The notes under the pieces are model-generated. The model worked only from the letters and a program-made list of their open reading frames with translations, did no database searches and had not been told where the DNA came from. The position numbers and the translations under genes are program-made. Shown here piece after piece: positions 1 through 11,719 of a DNA stretch of 64,000 bases (positions are counted from its first letter, which is position 1; every line of letters begins with the position of its first letter). Source of the DNA: Tamarix chinensis (lineage: Eukaryota; Streptophyta; Magnoliopsida; Caryophyllales; Tamaricaceae); contig CM060181.1 in the NCBI GenBank assembly GCA_030549775.1, forward strand, positions 33,822,563 through 33,886,562, read 5' to 3'.

Positions 1-447
1 CCTCAAATTTTTCCTTTTTCTTCCCTTTTTCCGGCCACCGCCGCCGACACTGTGCACCACCGCCGGTGCCGCCTATCCCCACCAGCATAAGGTTGAACCC
101 TAAACCCTCTGAACCCTTCTCCCTTTTTTTTATAAGCCTTAGTTTATTTTATTTCATTTATTTGAATATAACTACTATTATTATTATTGTTATTATTTCC
201 ATTATTAATATGTATTATTATTATTATTAGTATTAATGTTTTTATTTTTATTTCTGTTGAGGGCTGAAGCCCTATTGTAATTTTTAATTAAATTTTAGTA
301 CTATTACCCTTATTATTTCTATTATTACTATTATTAATATTAATATGTTATAAGCATAATTATTATTATTATTATTTCCTATTTCAAATTTTTATTATTC
401 TTATTCCATTATTATTAATACAACTATTTTACCATTAGTGTTGTTGA

Positions 448-450
448 TAA

Positions 451-531
<81 letters not shown>

Positions 532-540
532 TACTACTAT

Positions 541-576
<36 letters not shown>
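448..576. repeat. Compound trinucleotide microsatellite
   Basis: Three adjoining perfect tracts: (TTG)n at about 448-480, (ATT)n to about 530, then (ACT)n to about 576. Each probably arose by slippage mutation of its neighbour. Translation gives runs of Val, Ile and Thr, which are not a protein. Confidence 0.95.
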
Positions 577-578
<2 letters not shown>

Positions 579-1139
579 TCAATGTTAATATTATTATAAA
601 TATCATGTCTTGTTATTATTAGGGTAAAGTTTTCAACCTTATATTATCAACTTTTATAATATTTCTATTATTTCTATATCTTTAGCAAAGTTAGTAATTA
701 GTTAATGTTATTTGATTAATATATTATTATTTAGTTAAAAACCTAGTCTTATAATAAGTTAGTGATTAATAGTATTTTTGATAGGAGGGAGTCTAATTTT
801 AACTTTTCCCTCATAGTAGGTGAAACCAGTCAAAGCCCTAAGGAGGCGTAGGAGCATGCTCCAAGACCGGTGTCGTTTTAGGTAAGGGGTGCTAAGGGCA
901 TATGTATAATATGTGATTTTATGCTATGCATGCCATGTGATATAAATTATAGTGTATTTCATGTGTATATTATATAATTGTTATGAATGCAGCATGATAT
1001 GGAGTTGAAGTATGTTGGTGTGAATAAATTGTGGCATGAGAATTACGTGTATAAGTGTGTTATTATTGTGGTATGATGTGGCCTTAACATGCATGATAGG
1101 GTTGTAAAATAATGATGGGGAGTATAACAGTGCGGTGTC

Positions 1140-1640
1140 AAGGTTTTGCATGAAGTTGTGGGATGCATGGTATTAGGGTTTGCATGGCGTTGAGCTTTGC
1201 ATGGAGTTAATGTTGCATGGTGTAGGGTTTGCATGGAGTTGTGGGATGCATGGTATTAGGGTTTGCATGGCGTTGGGCTTTGCATGGAGTTAATGTTACA
1301 TGGTGGTATTAATGGTTGCATGGTGGTATTAATGGTTGTATAGTGGTATTAGGGTTTGTATGGTGGTATTGGAATTTATATGGTGGTATTAGGGTTTGCA
1401 TGGTGGTATTAATGGTTGCATGGTGCTATTAATGGCTGTATAGTGGTATTAGGGTTTGCATGGTGGTATTGGGATTTGCATGGTGGTATTAGGGTTTGCA
1501 TGGTGGTATTAATGGTTGCATGGTGGTATTAGTGGTTGCATGGTGGTATTAGTGGTTGTATAGTGGTATGAGGGTTTGCATGGTGGTATTAGGATTTGCA
1601 TGGTGGAGTCAGGGTTTTGCATGGGAGTTAATAATTGCAT
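1140..1640. repeat. TTTGCATGG minisatellite inside LTR
   Basis: Two copies of an approximately 82-bp unit (GGGTTTGCATGGAGTTGTGG and following, 1144-1300) are followed by many approximately 20-bp units of the type GTTTGCATGGTGGTATTAGG with alternating AGG/AAT variants. The higher-order alternation suggests growth of the array by unequal exchange. Related GCATGGGG motifs occur at 48750-48800 in the homologous LTR. Confidence 0.85.
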
Positions 1641-2053
1641 GGGATTTAGGGTTTGCATGAAAAGTTCGAAAGGTTGCATAGGATGTGTAAAGTTTGCATG
1701 GGAGTGAAATTTACGTATGAAAGGTTGATTGGGATATAACGAAGGTAATGCAAGTGTTATTTAGGTGTTTGAACATTTTAGATGAAAAATAGTACGTGGA
1801 GATTATATAAGGGTCCGTAGGAGAACGAACTAAGGTTTGTGTGGACAACTAGAGTTTGTTGTGGTTGCTTAGATTTTTTGTGTTATCATGTGCATTTAGT
1901 GATTTAAGTGTAATTATGATGGTGGAATTTTACGATTTGTTATATGTGAAGTGTAAATGGAATGATTCATGCATGTACAGGATGAAAGCTTTTGAATAAG
2001 ATACTTAAAATATTAATCACGTAAAGTGGAAGACGTTGAGCCGGGCCCAGACC

Positions 2054-2376
2054 GATCCACCAGTATATAATAGTGGCAGGGTACGTTACTCTCGTGACCG
2101 ATCCACCGACTATAATAGTGGCCGGGCATTTATCTTCGCGACCGATCCACCTACTATAATAGTGGGGGATCCCGAACTCAACAAAATCAAACCCTACAGT
2201 TGCTAAGACATGAGAAATATACTAATTACTTACAGCGGAACACCGTACAAGAAAGGGCCAGATTGATCCACCGACATAAAATAGTGGTAGGGTATGTTAC
2301 CCTCGCGACCGATCGACCAGCTAAAATAGTGGCAGGACATGTACCCTCGCGACCGATCCACATGCTAAAATAGTGG
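2054..2376 (+). repeat. 3+3 array of palindromic GATCCACC units
   Basis: Six units of about 22 bp, GATCCACCG...TATAATAGTGG, start at about 2054, 2100, 2144, 2265, 2311 and 2355. Start-to-start spacings are 46, 44, 121, 46 and 44 bp. CCAC and GTGG within each unit form short inverted arms. The third unit runs into GGGGGATCCC and the sixth into GGGGTTCC. The same layout recurs in the other family I LTRs. Confidence 0.9.
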
Positions 2377-3046
2377 GGTTCCTGTACTCATGTGGACTTG
2401 ATAAAGAAAATGGCGTAAATTGATTTCTAATAAAAGAGTAATTAAATAATTAATCTGGAATAATCAGGTACTTCATGTGTGGCTTGGATCATTTGTAGGA
2501 TGTATAATTTCCTTCATGATCTTATGTACTATATGTGTGGATTTGAAAGTGCAAGTTGAGTATTATTTTACATAATTCTATATGCTTATGTGCTGGCCTT
2601 AGTGCTCGGTTACCTTAGTACGTAGTGTACTGATCACCCGTTTCATGGGTGCTGCTCGTTCCCACGAGTAGTATACCCTTCTAACTTTGTGCAGGTGGGC
2701 GAGACATCAGTCGGGGCTGAGTGTTGAGCGTACTTTGGCTCAAAGTTCGAGAGTGTCATGGCCGTATTCATTCTTTATGCGATTTATGTCCACATGTTAT
2801 TTCGTTTGTATCAAATTTATCCTTTTTGATTTATTAACTTGCATTGAGTATTTCAAATAAACCTTTTATCGACTGTAAGTTTATCAATCTTTTGAATATG
2901 AATTACAATTCTTTTATGCGTACTCTGATCTTTGAATGTTATGTGCTCTTAGTTTAAGTATTAATTAAAGTTTGACAAAAATTGCTTATAGCATTAGCAC
3001 TTAGTACTGAAACGGTTGGAGAGAACCGATTTGGTACTAAATGTGG

Positions 3047-3142
3047 CAGTAATATCTCTAGAATTCACGGATTTTAATTTAAATATTTATATTATAATTT
3101 CTTCCATTTCAAAAAAAATATAGTAAATTTGAGGGTGTTACA
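3047..3142 (+). repeat. Terminal hairpin of family I LTR
   Basis: Imperfect inverted arms (CAGTAATATCTCTAGAATTC at about 3047 and ATAGTAAATTTGAGGGTGTT at about 3120) bracket an AT-rich loop at the extreme 3' end of the LTR. The preceding block GGTACTAAATGTGGC (about 3033) is shared with 52750 and, inverted, with about 20970. This copy is more diverged than those at 52763-52849 and 20868-20963. Confidence 0.65.
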
Positions 3143-3771
3143 GCTGAACCAAGGAAGCAGGAAGAAAAGAAAAGAAAGAAAAGGAAAAAAAGAAAGGAAG
3201 AAAAAAGGAAAAAGGAAAAGGAGAAAAAGGAAAAGAAAAATAGTTTTAGAATTAATATTAAAAATTAGGCTACAATTGGTTTTTAGAAAAAAAATATTAA
3301 ATTATTTTATTTCAAATTTAGGTATTAATTTAAGATAATACTTTTAGTAAAAGTTATAGACTTGTGATTTATTTAGATAAGAGAGTAAGATGAAATGATA
3401 AAAATATTTATATTAATTTATTAAATAATTCTATCTTGTTATAAATCAAGGGTCTCTAAAATAATTAAAATTGTGCAGAAATGGAGTAAGAAATTTCTGG
3501 GTAAAAAAAACCTTAAAATCAAAACAAAATAAAAATTTATTTGTAGTATCAAATTCGGTAATGAGGATGGGTCGCGGTCCTCCCTCCCCCCCCCCCGGTT
3601 GCCCTAACAAAAAGAGGTCTCAAATAAATTGATTAAAACCCGAATCTAAATATAAAATGCGATTGTAAGGGAAAGTCGCGGCGGCCTAGTACAGTAATAA
3701 AAGTCGGTACAGTCGCCCAGTACAGAGTAGACAATTTACGCGCCAGGAAAAAAGAGAGGGAAATAGGGAGT
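3143..3771. other. Purine-rich spacer upstream of CDC6
   Basis: Polypurine sequence (about 3150-3240) gives way to AT-rich DNA, then a homopolymeric C run (about 3584-3597). The GA block resembles the polypurine portion of a family I LTR read in reverse, so the LTR ending at 3142 may have landed in an older LTR, but no matching terminus was found. The lysine-rich reading frame in it is an artefact of the GA repeat. Confidence 0.6.
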
Positions 3772-3774
3772 TCG

Positions 3775-3782
3775 GCGGCAAA
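3775..3782 (-). promoter_or_regulatory. Candidate E2F site (minus strand)
   Basis: GCGGCAAA on the plus strand reads TTTGCCGC on the minus strand, which fits the plant E2F consensus WTTSSCSS. It lies 190 bp before the CDC6 start codon. Plant CDC6 genes are established E2F/DP targets at G1/S. Function at this position is inferred from motif and location only. Confidence 0.55.
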
Positions 3783-3817
3783 ACATGCATTTTTTGACTA
3801 GGGAAAAAGAGGAAAGC

Positions 3818-3825
3818 ATTCCCGC
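3818..3825 (+). promoter_or_regulatory. Candidate E2F site (plus strand)
   Basis: ATTCCCGC matches WTTSSCSS exactly, 147 bp before the CDC6 ATG and 43 bp from the opposite-strand site. No clear TATA box was seen upstream of CDC6, which fits a TATA-less cell-cycle promoter. A short upstream reading frame starting at 3785 overlaps the predicted 5' leader in another frame. Confidence 0.55.
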
Positions 3826-3971
3826 TAAATCTCCGAATTTGTTTATAATTTTATATCTGTCAAAAACACTAGCAGCGACTCAGTTCCAAACTGCTGATTC
3901 AATAGATCTATTGCATTACACAGCCTCGCCAAAAGTTCACTCACCGAAATCTGTCCACAATTTTCATCGAA

Positions 3972-6900
3972 ATGCCGACCATTTCCGAGCGAGCCGCATC
4001 AACGATTCCCGGCAACAGTCGCGTCACCTGTTCCACACTCACCCGATCCTCCGTTGTTGTATCAACTCCACAGAAGCGGAAACTGAGATCTAATAGTAAT
4101 TCAATGGAAGTAGCATTAGCATCTTCTGGAGACGGTCCAATCACGCCTCCGGCATCCAAGAAGTTGTCATCGCCGACTGTGCGGAAATCTCCTCGCCGGT
4201 GTCTCTACGGTAGTCCTAATTCTCCAACAAATGTGAGAGCCTAATGATTTGGATTTTATCTCCTGCTTTCATGTTTTTAATATTTCTTAACTTGTAAATA
4301 ATCTGATTGACCTGAATTTGAGTTGGCAGGGACTAGTGAAGGAATTTAGGGACAAGTTGAATGCATCTGCTGAATCTCCGCTGAAGAAGTCATCGGGTGA
4401 TTTGTTTGCCAACTCGAAATGGAATCCTAGAGGTGTGGCCGAGTTTCTCATCTAGAGGGTTCATATTCACTTATTTGAGGAAGAATAAATTCGTCTGATC
4501 TTGCTTCCTAGTGAAGTGTTTAATAATCTGATTGATTTTTATTTCACTTAACAGATCATGAGCAATTGATAGCGGTGAAGAAGGCGCTTCATTTCTCAAC
4601 TACGCCGTCGAGCGTGGTTTGCAGAGAAAATGAGCAAGTTAAGATTGTAGAATTTTGTAAGTCTTGTGTCAAAGAAGAGAAATCTGGAAGTTTGTATGTT
4701 TGTGGATGTCCCGGGACCGGAAAGACTATGGTTATGGAGAAAGTCAAGCAGTCATTAGTTGATTGGTCAATTGAGGTAAGCAGATGAGAAGTCACATTCA
4801 CTATGCGGAAGATTAAGAGTGCGTACAAAAGTATTAATCCTTCACTGATATAATAAGTAATGATAATAAGCTGTCAAAATTTACTGGACTACGTCGTCAT
4901 ATACTTTGCTTCTCTTAATTCAGTGACCTGCTGTGTAAAAATCTTAGTTCTAACTGACGTCCGTGTTTGTTGATCTTCTTGCTTGGCCAGGCTGATGTCC
5001 AGCCACCAAATGTGTTATCCATTAACTGCACATCACTGGTGACCACTGCTGAAATTTTTATCAAGGTATGCATATTAGTTTAGGCGCAGCTTTCTTCGAT
5101 TGAACATTGGATTTTTGTATATTTATGGCGCTAACTCTTGCTCTCCTTGGCAGGTACTTCAAAAGATGCAACCGCGGAAGAAAGTCAGCAATTCTGCTGC
5201 AGCTCTTAAGCACATTCAGAACATTTTTTCTCAAGATAGGCAATTGCCTGGCAAGAGGATGATGTAAGAATGTGATACTTAGTTATGAACATGTTTATAA
5301 TCGATTCAAATATGCCCTAGTTTCTCTGTTTCTACGACTTCTCTACATTAGTTATCCAATCATGGCTAGACTCTTGGTTCATTTCAGTTAACACTCCAAA
5401 CATCCCAGGTTGCTATTTATAGACGAGCTAGATTATCTCATTACGAAAGACCGTGCTGTGCTTCACGAGCTATTTATGCTTACAACTCTTTCATTTTCTC
5501 GAGTTATTTTAATAGGTATGATTAATAGAAGACTTTCAATCTGTATTTGGGATAAGGTTGTTTTTTATCCATTCTAATGCAGGCTTTATTCTTTCAGGCA
5601 TTGCGAATGCTATAGATTTAGCTGATCGGTTTCTTCCAAAACTTCAGTCACTTAACTGTATGCTCCTTAGCCTTTCACCAAATATCGTTCTTCCTGTCCT
5701 GTTAGTGAGATGGTTAATTTTCAGCCTCTGGTGCATCATGCTTCTAAACATACATACTTCACTAATCACATTGTCATTCTGGTCTTCTATTCCAGGCAAG
5801 CCGAAAGTAATAACATTTCGTGCTTATTCGAAAGATCAGATATTGAAGATTCTTCAAAATAGGCTAAAGGTAAGCTCATTGCTCACTTTTCCTGGTCAAG
5901 GATGTGTTTTGATTGCACAAATGAGTATTTGGAGCACTTTTAACATGCAACTGCTGTTTTCTACAGGCACTTCCTTTCCCAGTCTTTCAATCACAATCTC
6001 TGGAATTGTGTGCCAGAGTGAGTATTTCAACATCGAGCTTCTGCTGGATTTTCTTGCACTTCCTTTCCACATTATCGTTGCACTTCTCATATTCTTATGA
6101 TCTTTGACTGGTGGCCTATAAAAATGCTGCAAAGAACAATTTGGCACTTAGCCTATCAAGCATAACAAATTCAGTAGCTCGTTGAACGTTTAATGGATCG
6201 TCGACAGCATAAAGCAGCTGTTTAAACAGCAAGATGTATGGATGTCATAGTTAAAGCTGAAGTCATGCTGGGGAAAAAATGAATATAGGACTAACTATAA
6301 AGTAATTTGTGAACCATAGCTGAGTGCATAAGCACTTATCATGAGAACAAGGATTGAGTAGCAAAGTATGCATAGCAGTGTAATTAACTAGACGTTTTTA
6401 TTTTTCAGAAAGTCGCAGCTGCATCTGGAGATATGCGGAAAGCTCTTAGTGTTTGCAGGTTTGTAGTCTATTCTACCTTTCACCATCTTCAAAAACAATG
6501 GGTTGCCAGCTCAGCATTTTCAGCGCATGAGTCACGATAGCTTAAGTGCTTAAGTTTATACTTATTGAATAAAGTCTTTCCTTCTGATGCATCTGAGCTT
6601 GATCGGCATCTTCTATCTAATTGACTGAATGATGTATCGCTTAATGTGAACAATTATTAATTAATTGCATTTTTTGCAAGTGTTAAATAATGAAAGCAGA
6701 TTTTATTGATCATGTTAAATAATGAATTCTCACTATGATGATGCAGGAGTGCAACTGAGATGCTGGAATCAGAGATAAAAGAAAGCACAAGTGAAGAGGA
6801 CTTAACATCAATGGAGAATGGGTCCTTCGATCAGCCGCTTGCTTTGCCTTCCTTGGCTTCGCATATAATTGACATGGTAAGTCAATTGGGGTGTTTAGGG

Positions 6901-8541
6901 AGACTTCCGAAGCCCCAAGATTTTTGTCAGTTCTTCTCATGAGTACTTTGAATGGAAGTGCTTTAGCTCCAAAAGAATTTTTTGCTCCATCATCCAAGCT
7001 CTTATATGATAGTCTTACCCTTTGCTTGATATGCTTGCTTCATGAAGTAATGATCAATCTTTGAATAGTCCGTATGCTCTGTATCCCCTGCTAAGGTTGC
7101 AGTGCAGTGGTGGTGGTGGTGGTGTTTTTTTTTTTTTTTTTTTTTTTTTTGCTTTCATGTGTTGAGGTCATGCTAAATTATTATTGGTAACAATTAACAG
7201 GTGCAAGTTCATCATATGGCAGCTGCCTTGTCGAAGACATTTAGATCCCCTGTAGTGGAGACTATACAGACTCTTCCTCAACATCAACAGGTAAGTTCTG
7301 CCCCATCTTCATTGCAAGTCAGACGTAGTGTTATATACAGATTGATAGAAACTAATTTTGGCTGTACTATTGGCTTGCAATGAATAACCTCATGCTTATG
7401 TCTTATCTAGTATGAAAGGGCCACGTGAGAAAAATACCAGTGGCGTGGTTGCATAGTGTTAAAACGCGAACATAGTTGCTGGCTATTAATGCAGGACAGG
7501 AATGATCTAAATTGTTTGTGGCCTCAATTTGGTAGGGTGTTGTATTTGATATATCGAGTGCTATGATAGGGCTTATAATACACGTTTCCCTTTCATAACT
7601 TACAAGCTCAGCATTGATTGTTGAATCCTGTTTGTTCTTTTTGGTTCCGAGAAGTACCTCCCACAGCGTCCCGTTGACAGTCGATATAAAAAGAGTAGCC
7701 ATGACAACATGTGTATTTATCCCAGTCATCCACCCTTGGCCTGATCATGCTGGCACTTACTCAGATATCTTAGTTTCTTATCCCGTTGAACTGGAAAAAC
7801 TACGGAGTCTCCTTAATTGCTAGAATATGCTTCAGACAGTCACCATGTAAAAAAGGTAATGAAAGCCAATCATCCACCCTTGGCATGAATACGCAGGAAA
7901 CTAGTCATTAGTTTCTATTCATTTGAACTGCAAAACTAATGAGTCTCCTCGATCACTAGAATAAGCTTCGAGCACACTCGTACTATTCAATCTTTTGCTC
8001 TGCATCTCACACTCTTCATGAAGACGAGCAGAATCATATTCATTCTCGACAATCTTTTGACTACAGATGATCCTCTGCTCTGCTGTGAAACTTTTTCGCG
8101 GGGGAAAGAAGGAAGCGACAGTTGGGGAGGTACTTTCATGTTTGCCTGCAACAGGACTTGCGCAGCATGGTAGCCGGCCTTCCTGTTAAATCTGATTTTG
8201 GTTTTTTCTATGCAGCTAAACAAATCATATGAAGGTCTATGCAAATCAACCATTCTTAGGCCTGTTGGGATATCGGAGATGTCCAGTATGTGCAGGGTGT
8301 TAAGTGACCAGGTAACTATTCAGTCCGTTTCGTCATGGTGTCCCCGAGTATTATCGTAAAGGATGTGAACAAAAGGGATGGTGGGAATTTATCATGCTGA
8401 TATTTTGAAACAATGGATATGCAGGGTCTTCTCAAGATTGGCCATTCACATAACACTGAGAAATTGACATTGAAAGTAGATGCATCGGACATCACTTTTG
8501 CATTGCAAGGAGTTCGTTTCTTCCGGAACTGTCTTCAATAA
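3972..8541 (+). CDS. CDC6: Cell division control protein 6 (CDC6), 15 exons
   Basis: Origin-licensing AAA+ ATPase that works with ORC and CDT1 in the nucleus to load MCM2-7 in G1. Coding exons: 3972-4232, 4330-4432, 4555-4775, 4991-5065, 5154-5263, 5409-5515, 5598-5657, 5796-5869, 5967-6017, 6409-6458, 6747-6876, 7201-7290, 8067-8129, 8216-8311, 8425-8541. They total 1608 nt and 535 residues, normal for plant CDC6, and every junction is GT-AG and keeps frame. Visible motifs: a basic stretch TPQKRKLR (32-39) that could serve as nuclear signal, minimal CDK sites at T32, S73 and S103, RxL cyclin-docking candidates (R36-L38, R76-L78), Walker A GCPGTGKT (172-179), Walker B LLFIDELD (258-265), sensor 1 Asn296, sensor 2 Arg364 in GDMRKAL, and a C-terminal winged-helix region from about 430. 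The ATG begins the family's Met-Pro N-terminus. No frame break was found, so it is probably functional. Confidence 0.97.
7096..7150. repeat. (TGG)n and poly-T tract in CDC6 intron 11
   Basis: A short TGG repeat is followed directly by about 30 T residues within the intron between exons 11 and 12, 50 bp before exon 12. The poly-T lies where a polypyrimidine tract for the 3' splice site is expected. It is an unstable, length-variable stretch. Confidence 0.85.
7727..7969. repeat. Diverged tandem duplication in CDC6 intron 12
   Basis: Two segments of about 100 bp (7727-7833 and 7871-7969) both begin CATCCACCCTTGGC and end with TAGAATA(T/A)GCTTC. Between them they share GTTTCTTATCC/GTTTCTATTC, TTGAACTG and GAGTCTCCT in the same order. 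This is an old intronic duplication of no evident coding content, separate from exon 13 at 8067. Confidence 0.75.
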
Positions 8542-10127
8542 TCAATATACGTTTCTTTGATATATGCCAACGGTATCTTGTTCCGGCAGATGCTCCCGCT
8601 TCCCAGTACGAGGGTATGACCTTTTTCCCTTTCTTTCAACAACCAATTGCACAAGTACAGTAATTCAACAAAGTGGTTTTGTTCTTATATTATTGAACTA
8701 AACTTTAACATTAGTGCAGATCTAAATGTTCTTAGCGCCAGTTCAAATCTAACGATAAAGTGAGCTTCAAGTCTCAGTTACCAAACAGAGAGGGAGACTG
8801 GAAGGGTACTAGCTCCGGGAAAGCAATATATTTTAGTATACCATTATTAGCCATAGCTAAACGACACAAACCAATGCTTGTACGAGAAACTTGCATATCA
8901 AGTATACTTAATTGAGAGATGTGTTTGTCACCTATTTATACCATGCAATAATGTAAATTTGATGAATTCTTTCTTAATAATGTCATTAGTATTTGGCTAA
9001 TTAAAATAAACCATTAGCTTTGAAAATGAAAATATCTCTAAAATTTGAAGAATATGAATATATAGTAGATGGTTGTTGCTATAGTTTGTAACTTTTTGAA
9101 AAAAAAAAATGAATTACTTTTCTTGCATTTGAAAATTTGTTGCATTCATGGCTACAAAATGATCCAAATTGAGAATAATATGATCAAACCTAGAAAGTCT
9201 AGTTTGACAGACTCATCTTCTAGGTAAGGTAGTTGTGATAACCTTGATGATATTTTGTATGTCTTGCTTTTCCATTAGAATTTGGTTAGTGCTCTTCGGA
9301 GTTCATGAGCCCATCCATTTGTACTTTCTTTGTAGTTCATGAGTTTATTGATCCTCTCCTGAACTTGCAATGGAATTGCATTGCAAAAGCTATAGGCAAT
9401 GGCTTCCTCCTTCAATACAATGTACAAAATAGATTTGGTGATGAAACACCAAACTTGGCTAAGATTACTAAATTGTGTCACAAAGTTACTCTCGAAAATG
9501 AGCTTTTCTAATGAAGGCACTTGCATAACCCCTATTGAGATATGCTTAATTTACTTGCTATGTACCAATTTTATGCATAAATTATTCTTCTTTATTGCTA
9601 AGCTTCTAATATACTTCCTTGTTACTTCAATGTTCCAAGTTTCCAAATATGAAAGCCCTAACCCCCTTCATTCTTTGACATATAGCATTGGGACCTTTCT
9701 ACTAAGGCTCTTCTATCTTGAATTTTAATAGAATTTAATACACATTAAACTTGAAAAAAATAAATAAGAAATCATTTGAAGGCATATTTTAAATAATTCA
9801 AATAATTTGAAATTTAGCTTTAAATCATGTGCATAATGGAAAGAGATATTGAAAGAATTTGCAGATTTAACTTATAAAGTCTCATGCTCGTTCAACTTAT
9901 GAGTTGTAGTCAAACAAATAATAATAAATACTATTGGGTTCCTATGTATTTTGATGATTTAAAACATGTGTGATAGCATGATAGATGACTTATTATATAG
10001 TATGTCCTTGTAGAAATTTGGCCCAGGGAATAAGTTACCATATAGAATATGATACTGTTTAGAGAATAAGTTATGCAAAGAAAAAGTTGAGATAGTCACA
10101 TGAGATCTAGGAAGACTTGATGTAAGA
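8542..10127. other. CDC6 3' flank and unique spacer
   Basis: AT-rich, mostly single-copy sequence after the CDC6 stop. The first few hundred bases probably include the 3' untranslated region. An 83-codon minus-strand reading frame (9526-9275) has a fairly natural amino acid composition and ends LRRALTKF, but I do not recognise it and see no splice-linked continuation. It could be a fragment of an unknown gene or chance. No repeats with clear borders were seen. Confidence 0.5.
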
Positions 10128-11239
10128 CCCCCATTTTTAGGACTTAAAAAGTTCAAATTTATCTACCATTCTCATACTAAATGCTAAGTCTAAAAATGTT
10201 ACACTGCATACATTAATAACACTATTATAAAAACTGAAATAGATATTACAAAGCCAATTGACATCATATTGAAAAAAAAGGGTCAATGGTTACAAAATTC
10301 AAAAGAAAGGAAATGTAAGAGGACATAAGCGTCAAGGAATATCCGAATCAAAAGATACTACCTACAATACTAGCCTTTAGCTAATCTCTCAAGCTAAGGT
10401 CACCACTACCCATTGAATAAAAAGGGGCCCACGAAATAAAATCCATTAGCACAACAATATTGAGTAGCCCACTCATTGTAAAACTAAATTTAGAAAGATA
10501 ACATGAACACATAGAAGGTGTCATAGGAGGATGTGACCTAAAATACTGAAATATACATATGATGACCAAAATATGATAACCATTTTAGATAAACAATCAT
10601 CATCAAGGTTGTAACACCCTCAAAATTTACTACTGAAATTTTTTGTTAAAGTGGAAAATGCTATTTAAACATGAATGTGTGTTGCCAGCGTAATTGATAT
10701 AATTTTAGCTACAAACCATCCTTATACCAATTACAAGGTAAAAGTAAATCAATATGTGAGACATGATAAATATGAAACAAGGATATTCCATGACATAAGT
10801 ACGAGTTTAGATGTTCATTTTGAAAATAGAATTGAAATACATAAGTAAATGTTTCTGATGAAAATGATAAAGAAAGAAAACCGATTTAAAACAACAATCG
10901 GATAACATAGCCCTCCAGCCCCCAACCCCAACATAATACAATATCACTTTGCATCAATTAGAGCATCGTAAGTAGCAAAGTCATCTAGTGGGTCCTCATT
11001 TAGTTGCATAGGCTGAGAAGGAATTTCTGCTTGTGAGAATGAACAACACCCATAATAAGGATAATGAGTACGCTGCGTACTAAGTAAGGTACCAAATACC
11101 AATATAATCAAGAAGGCTACATAAATTCATAATACCATAATATGAAATGGCATGCACATAAGTTAATATTACCGATTTATTTATTACGCTCCAAACCAAA
11201 TAGTTATAGTGTAGTAATAACTATTCATAATTTTATTCA

Positions 11240-11620
11240 CATTAGGTTTAGGGACTCCATTATTCTCAACCAGTAGAATGGTAATCAAATACAAATTCAG
11301 GGTAGGATGCTCCTTGCCACTATTCTCAATGGTGAATTGGTAAATCAAGTGCAACTCCAAAGCAGGACGTTCCTAGCCACTAATCTCACCGATGGATCAT
11401 TAACTAAGGTATAATTAGTCTTAACTCATGTGGTGTTCTACTGTAAGTAATTAGTATCTTGCCAAAAGTTATGATCATTCAATGGTTTAATTTACTTGAG
11501 TTTGAGACCCCACTATTATCAACCGGTGGAATGGTAATAGGGTACAACTCCAGGGTAGGACGCTCCTAGCTACTATTCTTATTGGTGGATTGGATAGGTA
11601 CAACTACCCACTATTATTCA
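11240..11620 (-). repeat. 3+3 palindromic array, minus orientation
   Basis: Six degenerate units of the type CCACTATTNTCAACCGGTGGA appear in two groups: about 11248-11400 and about 11505-11615. They are separated by the conserved AAGTAATTAGTATCTTGCC-like spacer. The motif is the reverse complement of the units at 2054-2376. Units here are more diverged, and the last one lacks most of its right arm. Confidence 0.75.
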
Positions 11621-11719
11621 TGCTTTATTTATTTCAAGTTCATCACACAATCATGTACTGCACTATCCCAACACACACCCCAAAACAACCTTATTCCCCC
11701 TTAGAAATCCTAATCTCAC

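Larger units (their letters stand above)
1..3142 (+). mobile_element. Long LTR, family I, 5' end outside window
   Basis: This is the right part of a long LTR in plus orientation. It ends in GAGGGTGTTACA at 3142, like the other family I copies. In order it holds a pyrimidine-rich start (1-130), trinucleotide microsatellites (448-576), a block shared with 48300-48400 (TCCCTCATAGTAGGTGAA, then AAGGAGGCGTAGGAGCATGC, about 803-890), a TTTGCATGG minisatellite (1140-1640), a 3+3 array of GATCCACC units (2054-2376) and a terminal hairpin (about 3047-3142). No primer-binding site follows at 3143, so it is either a solo LTR or a truncated element. The left target duplication is off the window. Confidence 0.75.

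Noticed and set aside
2054..2376. Regularly spaced 22-bp repeats resembling a CRISPR array
   Set aside because: The genome is a plant's. The linkers between units are themselves related and the array is part of an LTR repeated elsewhere in the window.
3129..3338. Lys/Arg-rich 69-codon frame
   Set aside because: A GA-repeat artefact spanning the end of an LTR.
5558..6100. A 180-codon plus-strand frame
   Set aside because: It reads through CDC6 exons 7-9 and their introns partly out of the CDC6 frame. The spliced gene accounts for the region.
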